Shown: positions 39,745 to 49,396 of the stretch, piece by piece | Numbering within the stretch: the first letter of the stretch is position 1 | How the letters are laid out: every line of letters begins with the position of its first letter | From: Metasolibacillus meyeri | GTDB taxonomy: Bacteria; Bacillota; Bacilli; Bacillales_A; Planococcaceae | NCBI RefSeq assembly: GCF_003049505.1 | Contig: NZ_PYWN01000042.1 | Location: forward strand, 1 to 64,000 | Reading direction: 5' to 3' | Length of the DNA stretch: 64,000 nucleotides | Translations under genes and position numbers: made by a program | The notes under the pieces: generated by a model | The model's database searches: none | What the model saw: only the letters and a program-made list of their open reading frames with translations | Told to the model about the DNA's origin: nothing

Positions 39745-42504
39745 TTAAACGTAATATTTTTCTACAACATCCGCACAGCGCGCACATAATGTCGCATGCT
39801 TGTCATTTGTACCAACAGTTTGTGAAATTGTCCAGCAACGCTCACATTTTTCCCCCTCTGCTTTTTCCACAACGATTGCCGTTTTATCCAAAGCTAGAGC
39901 ATTTGCTGGTGCATCTGCTTTTGTGCCAGCTACTTCAAATGCTGAAACGATTGATAACTGCGCAAAATTAATATTTGCATCTTGTAGCAATTCTGCCACT
40001 TCTGCATCCGCATAAACCGTTAATTTTGCCTCTAACGATTTACCGATAGTTTTCGCATTACGTGCTTCCTCTAACGCTTTTAACACTTCATCACGCACTG
40101 CAATGATTTTTGTCCATTTTACGCGTAGCTCTTCGAAGTTTGCTTGCTCGTCAACTTCTGGGAAGTCTGTTAATTGTACGGATACTTCCTCTTGACCTAA
40201 GTACGACCACATTTCATCTGTCGTGTGCGGTAAAATTGGCGTTAATACTTTTAATAATGTCATTAATGTATCGTACATAACCGTTTGCATCGCACGACGG
40301 TCTTTTTGGTCTGCTCCTTCGATATAGACAACATCTTTGGCGATATCTAAATAGAATGAAGATAATTCTACTGCTACAAAGTTGTTGACAACTGTATAAA
40401 CTGTTGAGAACTCATAACGGTCATATGCCGCGCGCACTGTTTTTAATACATCTTGCAGGCGCATATACATATATTGATCCATTTCGCGTAGCTCGCTATA
40501 GGCAACGCGGTCTGTCGCTGGATTGAAGTCCGCTACATTACCATGTAAGAAACGCAATGTATTACGGATTTTACGATATGCTTCCGATACTTGCTTTAAC
40601 ATATCCATTGAAATACGCACATCACCTGTATAGTCAACAGATGCTACCCATAAACGTAAAATATCCGCCCCGTATTGATCCATCACTTTTTGTGGGATGA
40701 TAACATTGCCTAATGATTTACTCATTTTGCGTCCTTCGCCATCTAATACGAAGCCATGTGTTAACAAACCTTTATATGGTGCATGTCCGTTGATTGCTAC
40801 AGATGTGATTAACGATGAGTTAAACCAGCCACGATGTTGGTCAGAGCCTTCTAAATAAAGGTCAGCTGGATATGCGATACCGCGCTCTACTAAGACACCT
40901 TGGTGAGATGAGCCTGAGTCGAACCAAACGTCCATAATATCGTTTTCTTTCGTAAATTCGCCGTTCGGGCTACCTGGATGTGTAAAACCTTCTGGTAATA
41001 GCTCTTTCGCTTCCTTTTGGAACCAAATATTTGAACCATGCTCGCGGAATAATGCCGCAATATGTGCAATCGTTTCTGGTGTAATGATCGGCTCACCATT
41101 TTCCGCATAGAAAATCGGAATCGGCACGCCCCACGCACGTTGACGAGAAATTACCCAGTCACCACGGTCACGAATCATATTATATAGACGTGTTTCGCCC
41201 CATGTTGGTGTGAATGCTGTCGCCTTCACTGCATCTAATAGTTCGCTACGGAACATTTCAACAGATGCAAACCATTGTGGTGTCGCACGGTAAATAACAG
41301 GCTTTTTCGTACGCCAGTCATGTGGATACGAGTGTGTAAAGAAGTTTAGCTTTTCTAATGCGCCAACTTCCTTTAATTTTTCTGTAATCACTTTATTCGC
41401 ATCATCATAAAAAATACCTTCAAAGCCTGGTGCTTCGCTTGTATAACAGCCACGATTATCGACAGGTGATAACACCTCTAAGCCGTATAATTTACCGACA
41501 TTAAAGTCGTCTTCCCCGTGTCCTGGTGCTGTATGAACACAACCTGTACCAGCCTCTGCTGTTACGTGGTCACCAAGCATGACAAGTGAATCACGGTCAT
41601 AAAATGGATGCGCTGCAACGATACGGTCTAACGCCTCACCTTTTAGCTCCTGCACGATTTCATAGCTTTCCCATTCTAATTCTTGCGCGATTGTTTCAAG
41701 TAAATCTTTTGCAATAACAAATTTATTGTCAGCTACTGCCACAACAACATATGTTAATTCTGGATTTACTGTAATGCCAAGGTTTGCTGGTAATGTCCAA
41801 GGTGTTGTTGTCCAAATAATAAATTTCGCATCAGCTGGTACAACCCCGTTTGCTTCTTTAATTGCAAAGCTTACATAAATAGATGCCGATTTGACATCTT
41901 TATATTCAATTTCCGCTTCCGCTAATGCTGATTCAGAAGATGGTGACCAATAAACAGGCTTTAAGCCTTTATAAATATAACCTTTTTCCGCCATTTTCCC
42001 GAACACTTCAATTTGGCGTGCTTCGAATTCAGGCTTTAATGTGATATATGGATTTTCCCAATCACCACGCACACCTAAACGTTTAAATTGCTCACGTTGA
42101 TTGTCGATTTGCTCGTATGCATACTCCTCACAAAGCTTGCGGAATTCTGCCACTGACATTTCTTTACGTTTTACACCTTTGTTCGTTAACGCCTGCTCAA
42201 TCGGTAAACCGTGCGTATCCCAGCCCGGTACATATGGCGCATGATAACCTGTCATAGAACGATGACGCACAATCATATCTTTTAATACTTTATTTAAAGC
42301 GTGACCGATATGGATATCGCCATTTGCATATGGGGGACCGTCATGCAATACATAATGTGGTCGATCCTTCGTACGTTCAGCTACAAGCTCATAAATGTTT
42401 TGCTCGTTCCATTTTTCCTGCATTTTCGGCTCATTTGCTGGCAAATTTCCACGCATCGGGAAATCTGTCTTTGGCATTAATAACGTGTTTTTATACTCTA
42501 CCAT
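39745..42504 (-). CDS. ileS: Isoleucyl-tRNA synthetase
   Basis: Class I synthetase of 919 residues. Signature motifs are [16 protein letters not shown] (HIGH) near residue 57 and [10 protein letters not shown] (KMSKS). The CP1 editing domain lies between, and the C-terminal zinc finger has CERC and CARC. This is the IleS1-type with a zinc C-terminus, the usual mupirocin-sensitive form (family knowledge). AAGGAGG precedes the ATG. Expression is controlled by an upstream isoleucine T-box. Confidence 0.97.
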   Translation of the reverse strand: MVEYKNTLLMPKTDFPMRGNLPANEPKMQEKWNEQNIYELVAERTKDRPHYVLHDGPPYANGDIHIGHALNKVLKDMIVRHRSMTGYHAPYVPGWDTHGLPIEQALTNKGVKRKEMSVAEFRKLCEEYAYEQIDNQREQFKRLGVRGDWENPYITLKPEFEARQIEVFGKMAEKGYIYKGLKPVYWSPSSESALAEAEIEYKDVKSASIYVSFAIKEANGVVPADAKFIIWTTTPWTLPANLGITVNPELTYVVVAVADNKFVIAKDLLETIAQELEWESYEIVQELKGEALDRIVAAHPFYDRDSLVMLGDHVTAEAGTGCVHTAPGHGEDDFNVGKLYGLEVLSPVDNRGCYTSEAPGFEGIFYDDANKVITEKLKEVGALEKLNFFTHSYPHDWRTKKPVIYRATPQWFASVEMFRSELLDAVKATAFTPTWGETRLYNMIRDRGDWVISRQRAWGVPIPIFYAENGEPIITPETIAHIAALFREHGSNIWFQKEAKELLPEGFTHPGSPNGEFTKENDIMDVWFDSGSSHQGVLVERGIAYPADLYLEGSDQHRGWFNSSLITSVAINGHAPYKGLLTHGFVLDGEGRKMSKSLGNVIIPQKVMDQYGADILRLWVASVDYTGDVRISMDMLKQVSEAYRKIRNTLRFLHGNVADFNPATDRVAYSELREMDQYMYMRLQDVLKTVRAAYDRYEFSTVYTVVNNFVAVELSSFYLDIAKDVVYIEGADQKDRRAMQTVMYDTLMTLLKVLTPILPHTTDEMWSYLGQEEVSVQLTDFPEVDEQANFEELRVKWTKIIAVRDEVLKALEEARNAKTIGKSLEAKLTVYADAEVAELLQDANINFAQLSIVSAFEVAGTKADAPANALALDKTAIVVEKAEGEKCERCWTISQTVGTNDKHATLCARCADVVEKYYV

Positions 42505-42527
42505 TTATTAAATTCCTCCTTAAAATA

Positions 42528-42775
42528 AATAAAAAAGCCTCACATCCCTCACATCAAGGGACGAGAAGCTATAACTCGTGGTACCACCCTAATTTACACA
42601 AAAATTGTGTCTCTTAGAACGCTATAACGTCGCGTTAATCGAAATTACTTACTCATTGCGTTTTCAGTAATTTAGCTCAGAAGTGATATTCCGCTTTAAT
42701 TGTTTTGTCTGAGCTCTCACTATCCTCAGATCGCTAACCCACAATTAAAACATACTGTCTTCCTCAAGTGCCATT
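42528..42775 (-). promoter_or_regulatory. Isoleucine T-box riboswitch of ileS
   Basis: The minus strand has all T-box parts: stem I with the specifier codon ATC (Ile) in GGAATATCACTT, GAGGATAGTGAGAGC in the stem I distal region, and the T-box proper TTAGGGTGGTACCACG at about 42577-42592. A terminator with TCCCT/AGGGA stem and TTTTTT ends at about 42532, just before the ileS ribosome binding site. Uncharged tRNA-Ile would favour the antiterminator. Confidence 0.95.
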
Positions 42776-42791
42776 ATTCACATCTATTCAA

Positions 42792-42820
42792 AGTATATGA
42801 AAAACAGAAAAAAACGTCAA
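42792..42820 (-). promoter_or_regulatory. SigA promoter of the ileS T-box transcript
   Basis: TTGACG (42815-42820) and TATACT (42792-42797) on the minus strand are 17 bases apart and lie just upstream of the T-box. Confidence 0.8.
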
Positions 42821-42840
42821 GCGCTATAGCAAGGACAACC

Positions 42841-43362
42841 CTATTTTTCATTGTCCTCTCCAACTCTAATTTGCTCTTGAATGTCAACTAACGCTACATC
42901 ATACTCAAGCAAATGCTCCCAGTCATCCGTATTTAATAAATCCAACTGCGCCTCTACAAGCATTTTAAAGCGATTGCGGAAAACTTTTGACTGTTTTTTT
43001 AGCTCATCAATTTCAATTGTAATTTTACGTGCCTTCGTCAACGCTTCATTGACAATGCGATCAGCATTTTTTTCCGCTTCCTTGACAATTAACTTCGCTT
43101 CTTTTTGTGAATTACGACGAAGCTCCTCTGCTGCATCTTGTGCCACAATGATTGATTTTTGTAAAGTATCCTCTAATGTATTGAAATGACCTATTTGCTC
43201 TGACATCATTTTCACTTTTTCTTCAAGCTCTCTTTTGTCACGCAAAATAATTTCATAGTCTTTAATGATTTGGTTTAAAAATTCATTTACTTCGTCCTCC
43301 GCATAGCCGCGAAAGCCTCTCGTAAACTCCTTATTATGTATATCAAGCGGTGATAACGGCAT
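42841..43362 (-). CDS. divIVA: Cell division protein DivIVA
   Basis: Coiled-coil protein that binds curved membrane at poles and septa and guides division and chromosome anchoring. The 173-residue protein begins MPLSPLDIHNKEFTRGFRGY, the membrane-binding N-terminus including the conserved Phe and Arg, followed by long coiled-coil heptads (about residues 30-150). It ends the ylmE-sepF-ylmG-ylmH-divIVA group. Confidence 0.96.
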   Translation of the reverse strand: MPLSPLDIHNKEFTRGFRGYAEDEVNEFLNQIIKDYEIILRDKRELEEKVKMMSEQIGHFNTLEDTLQKSIIVAQDAAEELRRNSQKEAKLIVKEAEKNADRIVNEALTKARKITIEIDELKKQSKVFRNRFKMLVEAQLDLLNTDDWEHLLEYDVALVDIQEQIRVGEDNEK

Positions 43363-43456
43363 TACATGACAACTCCTTTATCCATATCATCTTTTCGTTT
43401 ATTATAAAGCTTTTATGCAATTATGAATACGATTATTCATAAAAAACAGCCCATAT

Positions 43457-44245
43457 TTATGATTTTTGCTCTAAACGACCTATTTGTAACCGAATTTTAT
43501 CTTTTTTTGTTCGTCCTTCGGTCATAAGAACTTTGAAACGTCCAAAGCCTCTAACAGAAGCAATATCGCCTTCCTGCAATTCAAAGCTGACATGTTCACG
43601 CACTGTCCAATTAATCTTCACTCTACCTGAGGTCACTAAACTTTGCGATTTCTGGCGCGATATGTTTAACACCGTTGCAATCACTACATCCAGCCGCATT
43701 GATGAAATTAAAACAAGCTGTTCTACCCACTGCTCTTCTAATTGGATGAGAGGAGCTTGTTCACCCAATTCCTCTATATGAACCTTTACTTTGCCAATAG
43801 ACGTTAAATTAGCTCTTACATAATCAGCTACTTCCTTAGCAACTGCAAATTGAATTGTATTCTCTGCTATTCGAATATCACCAAACTTGCTTCTATCTAT
43901 TCCTAATGATAATAGTGCACCAAGAACATCTGGATGCTTTAATTGTACAAATTTCGCTGGATAGTTCACACGAAAAATTGCAATTTGAAAATCTTCCATC
44001 AGCGCATCAAAATAGTTCGGCGCAATCATTAGGCGCTCGCGCTCTGCCGTATCAAAAATTCCTGTCGACTTTACTTGCAAATCATCCACCTGTCCAACAA
44101 TCGCCATGACAATAAAGCGTTGGCGTGGATCTAAAAAATCAGTCAATTTTGGTGCATATCGATCCTCTACCTCACGTTGCCAGCCAACAACTTGTTCAAT
44201 AAACGGCTGCTCATCCTTCCGAAAATGCTGAATTAAATGTTCCAT
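43457..44245 (-). CDS. ylmH: YlmH, S4-domain RNA-binding protein
   Basis: 262-residue S4-domain protein; in B. subtilis YlmH takes part in ribosome-associated quality control on free large subunits. The C-terminal S4 domain starts at SSMRLDVVIATVLNISRQKS with SGRVKINW. Its role would fit with rqcH elsewhere in this window. It lies between ylmG and divIVA in the classical order, but a terminator-like hairpin separates it from ylmG. Confidence 0.92.
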   Translation of the reverse strand: MEHLIQHFRKDEQPFIEQVVGWQREVEDRYAPKLTDFLDPRQRFIVMAIVGQVDDLQVKSTGIFDTAERERLMIAPNYFDALMEDFQIAIFRVNYPAKFVQLKHPDVLGALLSLGIDRSKFGDIRIAENTIQFAVAKEVADYVRANLTSIGKVKVHIEELGEQAPLIQLEEQWVEQLVLISSMRLDVVIATVLNISRQKSQSLVTSGRVKINWTVREHVSFELQEGDIASVRGFGRFKVLMTEGRTKKDKIRLQIGRLEQKS

Positions 44246-44267
44246 CTTTTATCTCCATTTGCAAATA

Positions 44268-44300
44268 TAATAAAAGCCTCCACAAAGGAGGCACTTGTTT
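44268..44300 (-). terminator. Terminator-like hairpin between ylmG and ylmH
   Basis: Arms GCCTCC and GGAGGC with a 5-base loop are followed on the minus strand by TTTTATTATA. Located inside the gene cluster, it may reduce rather than stop transcription into ylmH-divIVA. Confidence 0.65.
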
Positions 44301-44309
44301 TTAAATTAG

Positions 44310-44570
44310 TTAAACAATATAACTCAGGACAATAATTACACCTTGTTGAATAAAGCGTAATGCAAACAATGCGATAATCGGTGAAATATCAATCATACCA
44401 AGTGGTGGAATGAATTTTCTAAAAACCCCTAAATAAGGTTCTACTAATGTTGCTAAAAAACGCCCTACAGCTGATCCTTGTGCTGCTGGAATCCAAGACA
44501 TTAAAATATAACCGATAATCATAAATGTGTATATTGTAAAGACTTGGTTAATAATTTGATAAATAATCAT
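44310..44570 (-). CDS. ylmG: YggT family membrane protein YlmG
   Basis: 86-residue membrane protein with two hydrophobic segments and the family motif PYLGVFRKFIPPLGMIDISP. Its function is not well defined; homologues are linked to division or envelope processes by their conserved position next to sepF. It follows sepF by 24 bases. Confidence 0.92.
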   Translation of the reverse strand: MIIYQIINQVFTIYTFMIIGYILMSWIPAAQGSAVGRFLATLVEPYLGVFRKFIPPLGMIDISPIIALFALRFIQQGVIIVLSYIV

Positions 44571-44594
44571 ATAATATATATCCTCACTAAGTTT

Positions 44595-45086
44595 TTAAAT
44601 ATCTTCTAAATAGCTTGAGATTTCTCCCGCAACTTCAACATTGTCTGGTGTGCATAAGAAAATATCTACACCTACGCGTTGAATATCTCCCCCCAATGCA
44701 TAGACTGTACCGCTTAAAAAGTCAATAATACGTCTACCTTGGTCAATGTCAATGCGCTGTAAATTAACAATCGTCGCACGCTTATTTTTCAAATGTTCTG
44801 CAATATCTTGTGCCTCTGCATAAACTCGTGGCTCGATTAGTATCACTTTTGAACCTTTCGACGATGCTGCTGCTTGTAGACTCACTACATTATTCATCGA
44901 TTGCACTGGTGCAGGCTCTTCATTCATTTGAATTTTACGCTCTTTTTTTACGCGATTATTAACGACAGGCTTTAGCTGTTCTTGTTGTTTGGGCGGCTCA
45001 TATGAAGTTTTAGGTGTTGCTTGCGCGACTTCCACCTCTTCTTCATCTAAATAAAAGAAGTTTTTGATTTTATTTTTCATACTCAT
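44595..45086 (-). CDS. sepF: Cell division protein SepF
   Basis: FtsZ membrane anchor and septum-assembly factor, 163 residues. The N-terminal amphipathic helix MSMKNKIKNFFYLDEEEVEV serves membrane binding. A proline- and charge-rich linker (20-70) leads into the C-terminal SepF fold from about residue 75, with RIDIDQGRRIIDFLSGTVYA. It follows ylmE, overlapping none of its neighbours. Confidence 0.95.
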   Translation of the reverse strand: MSMKNKIKNFFYLDEEEVEVAQATPKTSYEPPKQQEQLKPVVNNRVKKERKIQMNEEPAPVQSMNNVVSLQAAASSKGSKVILIEPRVYAEAQDIAEHLKNKRATIVNLQRIDIDQGRRIIDFLSGTVYALGGDIQRVGVDIFLCTPDNVEVAGEISSYLEDI

Positions 45087-45102
45087 ATTTTATCCCTTCC
45101 TT

Positions 45103-45771
45103 CTAGCCAACAAGAGCTGTGCCAATTCTTACAAATGTCGCACCTTCCTCAACGGCAATCTCATAATCATTTGACATACCCATCGAAAGTTCTGTACAAG
45201 GCGCATACGGTAGCTTTAGAGCCACAACTTCCTGCTGTAATTTTTTCAAATTGCGAAACACCGAGCGTATCAGCTCTTCGTCATCGGTATATGGAGCCAT
45301 TGTCATTAAGCCTACAACTTCAATTTTTGTCATCTCCTTCAAGCTATGAAGAAATGCAATTGTTTCTTCAGCCGTTACGCCATGCTTCGACTCTTCACCT
45401 GAGATATTTACTTGTATAAAGCATTTAACGACATGCTGTGCACGCTTTTCAATTTCCTCTGCTAAGCTTAAACGGTCTAATGAATGTAAATAATCCATTT
45501 CATGAATGACTTGCTTTACTTTACGCGTTTGCAATGAGCCAATATAATGCCAACTTGCCGTTTGCTGTATCGCTTCTCTTTTCGCTAGCAATCCTTCTGG
45601 ACGATTTTCTCCTAAATGCGATAAACCTGCCTCAATCGCTTCTGTTGTACGTGCTACGTCTACCTCTTTTGTCACAGCAATAATATGAACCTGCTGTTCT
45701 GTATTGCTTCGTTTTTTAGCTTGTTCTATATTAACTTGAATTTGTGCTAAATTTTCAATAATTTTCGCCAC
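45103..45771 (-). CDS. ylmE: YggS family PLP-binding protein YlmE
   Basis: Pyridoxal-phosphate homeostasis protein, 222 residues. The PLP lysine lies in IIAVTKEVDVA near residue 34; HYIGSLQTRKVKQV and LSMGMSNDYEIAVEEGATFVRIGTALVG are family hallmarks. The start is GTG 45771. In B. subtilis ylmD lies just upstream; here that place holds structured repeat copy B. Confidence 0.94.
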   Translation of the reverse strand: MAKIIENLAQIQVNIEQAKKRSNTEQQVHIIAVTKEVDVARTTEAIEAGLSHLGENRPEGLLAKREAIQQTASWHYIGSLQTRKVKQVIHEMDYLHSLDRLSLAEEIEKRAQHVVKCFIQVNISGEESKHGVTAEETIAFLHSLKEMTKIEVVGLMTMAPYTDDEELIRSVFRNLKKLQQEVVALKLPYAPCTELSMGMSNDYEIAVEEGATFVRIGTALVG

Positions 45772-45801
45772 TCTGTTCCCAACTTTACATCAAAATTTTA
45801 T

Positions 45802-46042
45802 CCTACATTCAACGGACAGTAATATTTTTGTACTGAAAGCACAAGACGCCCATCTCAAGACTTGAGAAAAACAAAAAGATAGATGAGCGATAACTATTCA
45901 TAAAAGGCCCGATTGAGACCAATATGATGTTGGTCTCACAAGCGTTTTCACAGGATGTGAAGTTCCTAGCTTGTGTTCCTTTATCAACAATCAGTGGGAG
46001 ATGAGAAAAAACCCCCACTGATTGAAGTTTCCCTTTATCGTA
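45802..46042 (-). repeat. Structured leader repeat, copy B (before ylmE)
   Basis: Long form (about 241 bp), sense to ylmE and ending about 31 bases before its GTG. Hairpin 1 is a perfect 11-bp stem, CAATCAGTGGG with CCCACTGATTG. It has an insert of two further hairpins: CACAAGC/GCTTGTG enclosing TTCACA/TGTGAA, then GAGACCAA/TTGGTCTC. CAATCGGG follows, and the 3' end is ATTACTGTCCGTTGAATGTAGG; the closing stem has mismatches here. TATAAT and TACGAT at the 5' end could serve as -10 elements. Confidence 0.83.
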
Positions 46043-46198
46043 TTATACCTATTTTAGCAGATGCAACATGCTCACCTCAAATAAAAAATGTATGTGAGCC
46101 TTTATTTATAGCTAATATCCAATTAGCCTTTCAAGTATTTTTACTTTATTTCATTGTAACAAGCCTACTATGATTTATCAATGAATAGCTTGAGTTAT

Positions 46199-46438
46199 TC
46201 ATGATAACACACCCTTTACTAATATAACGTCCTTACCAATTGTTAAGATGTCTTGTATGGCTATCTTCCTCGTCACTTCTTCCCCTTGAAAAATATGCAG
46301 TATTTTTTTCGGCTCTGCCACAAGAAACCCTGTGATCATGCCACTGTTTTCACAAATTTCAGCATCGACAATATAACCGATAAAGCGGCCACTCCCCGCC
46401 TCAATAATTTCCTTTTGCTGCGCTACCGAAAAACGCAT
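46199..46438 (-). CDS. ylmC: YlmC/YmxH family sporulation protein (PRC-barrel)
   Basis: 79-residue PRC-barrel-like protein of the YlmC/YmxH family, associated with sporulation by genomic context and expression in Bacillus. AGGAGGG precedes the ATG. It lies between sigG and ylmE as in B. subtilis, but with gaps of about 300 and 430 bases on its two sides. The molecular role is unknown. Confidence 0.85.
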   Translation of the reverse strand: MRFSVAQQKEIIEAGSGRFIGYIVDAEICENSGMITGFLVAEPKKILHIFQGEEVTRKIAIQDILTIGKDVILVKGVLS

Positions 46439-46496
46439 AACATCCCTCCTAAATTGTAGACAATTGTGTCTGTGCCTGGCACTTAATTAAACGCCA

Positions 46497-46583
46497 AAAA
46501 TCCACTTATAACGAGTGCATCTAAGTGGATTTCCATTATTGGGTTATCTAAAAAGTGGTACATTAGACCACTTTTCAGATAAC
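46497..46583 (-). terminator. Two hairpins in the sigG-ylmC gap
   Basis: The roughly 300-base gap holds a long near-perfect stem, GTTATCT-AAAAGTGGT with ACCACTTTT-AGATAAC (46542-46583). A second one, AAATCCACTT with AAGTGGATTT (46497-46532), is followed on the minus strand by TTTTGG. A third, GCATTCAC..GTGAATGC, lies at 46689-46728 just past the sigG stop. GTGCCTGGCAC lies at 46471-46481. The second hairpin is the best terminator candidate for sigG. No gene is seen here. Confidence 0.6.
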
Positions 46584-46739
46584 GATTTGCTATTTTGTTA
46601 AAGTATTAAAAACGGTTAATTTGAGAAATTAAAAACACTGAATTCAAACTCTTTTCTTCTAACTTTTAAAACGGATAAGTGCAAGTAGCATTCACCAAAG
46701 CGGCTCATTAGTCTGCTTTAGTGAATGCCTTCACATCTA

Positions 46740-47513
46740 TTAATTTAAATAATCGGACTGCATCATTTCAATTGCGCTTTTTTCTAAGCGGGAAATTTGT
46801 GCTTGCGATATCCCAAGTGATTTCGCAATTTCTGTTTGAGTTTCACCATAGTAAAAGCGCTTTGCTACAATAAGCTGTTGTCGCTCATCTAATTTTTGTA
46901 GACTTTCCTTCACCGATACATAATCTACCCATTGATCCTCAGACACATCACCCTTTAATTGATCCATTAAATACATTGCATCTCCACCATCTGAATAAAT
47001 CGGCTCTTGTAATGAAACAGGATCTTGAATGGCATCAAGTGCAAATAACACATCTTCAGGTTTCATTTCAATCGCTGCCGCCAATTGTTCAATGGTCGGT
47101 TCATACAAATTCTCCGTGATGAAGCGCTCCTTTGCTTGCATTGCTTTATAAGCAATATCTCTTAATGAGCGCGACACACGCACTGCATGATGGTCGCGTA
47201 AATGCCTGCGAATCTCACCGATAATCATCGGTACAGCATATGTCGAAAATCGTACATTATGCTTTAAATCAAAATGATCAATTGCTTTTAATAAACCGAT
47301 ACAGCCTACTTGAAATAAATCGTCAGCTTGCTCACCACGATATGAAAAGCGTCCTACAATACTTAATACTAAGCGTAGATTACAAATAACAAGCTCCTCA
47401 CGTACAGCGATATTTCCCGCCTGTAATTGAATGAATAACTCGCGCATTTCCTCATGTTTTAACACTGGGAGCTTAGCCGTATCTACACCACATAGCTCTA
47501 CTTTTGTTCGCAT
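46740..47513 (-). CDS. sigG: Late forespore sigma factor SigG
   Basis: RNA polymerase sigma-G, 257 residues, directing late forespore transcription after engulfment. It starts MRTKVELCGVDTAKLPVLKHEEM, the conserved SigG N-terminus. Region 2 (LFQVGCIGLLKAIDHFD) and region 4 with its helix-turn-helix (GETQTEIAKSLGISQAQISRLEK) are intact. ATG 47513 is preferred over the adjacent TTG 47516. It follows sigE by about 90 bases, in the conserved spoIIGA-sigE-sigG order. Confidence 0.97.
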   Translation of the reverse strand: MRTKVELCGVDTAKLPVLKHEEMRELFIQLQAGNIAVREELVICNLRLVLSIVGRFSYRGEQADDLFQVGCIGLLKAIDHFDLKHNVRFSTYAVPMIIGEIRRHLRDHHAVRVSRSLRDIAYKAMQAKERFITENLYEPTIEQLAAAIEMKPEDVLFALDAIQDPVSLQEPIYSDGGDAMYLMDQLKGDVSEDQWVDYVSVKESLQKLDERQQLIVAKRFYYGETQTEIAKSLGISQAQISRLEKSAIEMMQSDYLN

Positions 47514-47528
47514 CAACTTTTCCCCTCC

Positions 47529-47547
47529 GAACGATTATCTTTCGTTC
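47529..47547 (-). promoter_or_regulatory. Hairpin abutting the sigG ribosome binding site
   Basis: GAACGA and TCGTTC form a 6-bp stem with a 7-base loop directly before GGAGGGG. A leader hairpin that limits sigG translation has been described in B. subtilis; this may be its counterpart (inference). Confidence 0.4.
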
Positions 47548-47604
47548 AGTTTGTCCCCAAGTAAAGTTGGCTATGCGTAAAAAAAGACGGCAAATTCATC
47601 CAAG

Positions 47605-48312
47605 TTATGCAATTGGCGCATTTAAATATTCTCGCAGCTCTAGTATGATTTTTTTCTCTAGCCTTGAAATATATGATTGCGAAATACCTAAATGATCCGC
47701 TACTTCCTTTTGCGTCATTTCTTCCTTACCGTTCAGTCCAAAGCGACATTCCATAATGTATTTTTCTCGTGGGTTTAGGCAATTAATTGCACTAAACATA
47801 TGTTGACGCTCGATTTTGCGCTCCACATCATTCGTGATAATATGCACTTCTGTTCCTAAAATATCAGATAACAATAGCTCATTGCCATCCGCATCTGAAT
47901 TCAGTGGCTCATCAAACGATACTTCCCCTTTCATACGGCTTGTTTTACGCAAATGCATTAAAATCTCATTTTCAATACAACGTGATGCATATGTTGCAAG
48001 CTTGATATTTTTCTCTTTATTAAACGTTTCAATCGCTTTAATTAAACCAATCGAACCAATACTAATCAAATCCTCAATTGGTGTACCTGTATTATCAAAG
48101 CGTCGTGCAATATAAACAACAAGACGCAAATTTCGTTCAATCAATGTATCTCTTGCGGATAAATCTCCATTCATAAAGGCTTCAACGACAGTTAATTCTT
48201 CTTCTCTAGTTAATGGTACTGGCAATGAATCATGTCCTCCTATATAGTATGTTCCTTTGTGAAAGAACTTACTCCAAATATTTTGCAAATACGCTACTAG
48301 TTTTTGAATCAA
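47605..48312 (-). CDS. sigE: Pro-sigma-E, mother cell sigma factor
   Basis: Early mother-cell sigma factor, made as an inactive precursor. The N-terminal pro-sequence [17 protein letters not shown] is amphipathic and precedes [14 protein letters not shown], the SpoIIGA cleavage region. Sigma regions 2 ([22 protein letters not shown]) and 4 ([23 protein letters not shown]) are complete. The length of 235 residues is close to the 239 of B. subtilis. TTG start, with GGAGGAG upstream. Confidence 0.97.
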   Translation of the reverse strand: MIQKLVAYLQNIWSKFFHKGTYYIGGHDSLPVPLTREEELTVVEAFMNGDLSARDTLIERNLRLVVYIARRFDNTGTPIEDLISIGSIGLIKAIETFNKEKNIKLATYASRCIENEILMHLRKTSRMKGEVSFDEPLNSDADGNELLLSDILGTEVHIITNDVERKIERQHMFSAINCLNPREKYIMECRFGLNGKEEMTQKEVADHLGISQSYISRLEKKIILELREYLNAPIA

Positions 48313-48325
48313 TCATTCTCCTCCT

Positions 48326-49150
48326 TTATTGTTGATTGGAAAGCGCTAAAACATGAAGCATCATATCAGCTTGTTGCGGAAAATTAGCATCATTTTTTGT
48401 GAGTACGACATAATGTCCTGTTACCTTTTGTTCATTAATCGTCCATTCTGTTAAACGAAATGCAGGTACAATCGCCTTTTGCTGTATAGTTGTTAATGGA
48501 ATAAGACGAATAGATGTCAACCATTCACGTGGAAACATCGATAAGTTGTAAGGTGATGCTGCGTCCCATAAACCAATGGCGTCATTAATGGATGCAGGTA
48601 GCTTATCCTTAATCATACGATAAGAAATAAAATGGACAGGCTGCTGACTAATAGGTTCCGTACACATATTTCCTGTATCAATAAAGCCGCGTAGCTCTAA
48701 TTGTGTATCACCTAAATGCAATTTGCATGTCACTACATAGCTTGCCTGTATTTTTTGTTGCCAAAAGCTGCGCCATTTTATTTCTGCCCATTTTGAGCTA
48801 CAAATAGCAAGCAGGCTACAAAGTACAATATAAAAAAGCAATGAACGACCTGCTAGGAAAGGTTGTGCCGCTGTTAATAAGCCTCCTAAAAATATAGTTG
48901 CCACAACAAGTACCGCTGTTTGTTTCAATAAAATTCGATACTGAAACGAAAACGCAATGCCAGCTAATAAAAGAGCACTCACAACAGCAATCCCTAATGA
49001 AGGTGTAAAAATTGCGCTCAGCGTACCGCTTATAAAAGCTGCAAAGAAAGCTCGCCTTTTCGTCACATAGACATTTGTTATTTTGCTAATAAACAAGACG
49101 AGCAAATAATTAAATAGTGTATTTATTAATACAAGCCATTCGCCAACCAT
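48326..49150 (-). CDS. spoIIGA: Pro-sigma-E processing peptidase SpoIIGA
   Basis: Membrane aspartic protease in the forespore septum that cleaves pro-SigE when signalled by SpoIIR. The first 120 residues form about five membrane segments; the cytosolic protease domain has the active-site motif GFIDTGN with Asp158 (D-S-G-N in B. subtilis). The length of 274 residues is somewhat shorter than the B. subtilis protein. It is followed 13 bases later by sigE. Confidence 0.94.
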   Translation of the reverse strand: MVGEWLVLINTLFNYLLVLFISKITNVYVTKRRAFFAAFISGTLSAIFTPSLGIAVVSALLLAGIAFSFQYRILLKQTAVLVVATIFLGGLLTAAQPFLAGRSLLFYIVLCSLLAICSSKWAEIKWRSFWQQKIQASYVVTCKLHLGDTQLELRGFIDTGNMCTEPISQQPVHFISYRMIKDKLPASINDAIGLWDAASPYNLSMFPREWLTSIRLIPLTTIQQKAIVPAFRLTEWTINEQKVTGHYVVLTKNDANFPQQADMMLHVLALSNQQ

Positions 49151-49204
49151 GTATCGCTTCCTCCTAGTTAGAAGCTTACCATTAACACTATGTTAGAAAT
49201 TGTC

Positions 49205-49245
49205 ACTTCATTGTATTCAGTTAACAAAAAATTTAGACAAGAAAA
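49205..49245 (-). promoter_or_regulatory. Possible Spo0A-type promoter of spoIIGA
   Basis: On the minus strand TTGTCTAA, close to the 0A box, precedes TACAAT by an unusually long spacer of about 19 bases. B. subtilis spoIIG is a SigA promoter with a long spacer activated by Spo0A-P. The match here is loose. Confidence 0.3.
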
Positions 49246-49396
49246 CGCAAAAAAATTGAGGAAATGACAAAACGTGAGGCAAACGATAGAAAAGGTAGAT
49301 AAACATATCTCTTTTTCTGTAGTTATTCGTATTTTTTTAGAGATATATTTACAGGTAGATATGTTAATGAACCTTTATTTTGATTCAGCACATGTT

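Noticed and set aside
45809-46018. 69-codon reading frame on the minus strand in the ylmC-ylmE gap
   Set aside because: It lies wholly inside structured repeat copy B, has no ribosome binding site and is interrupted in copy C.
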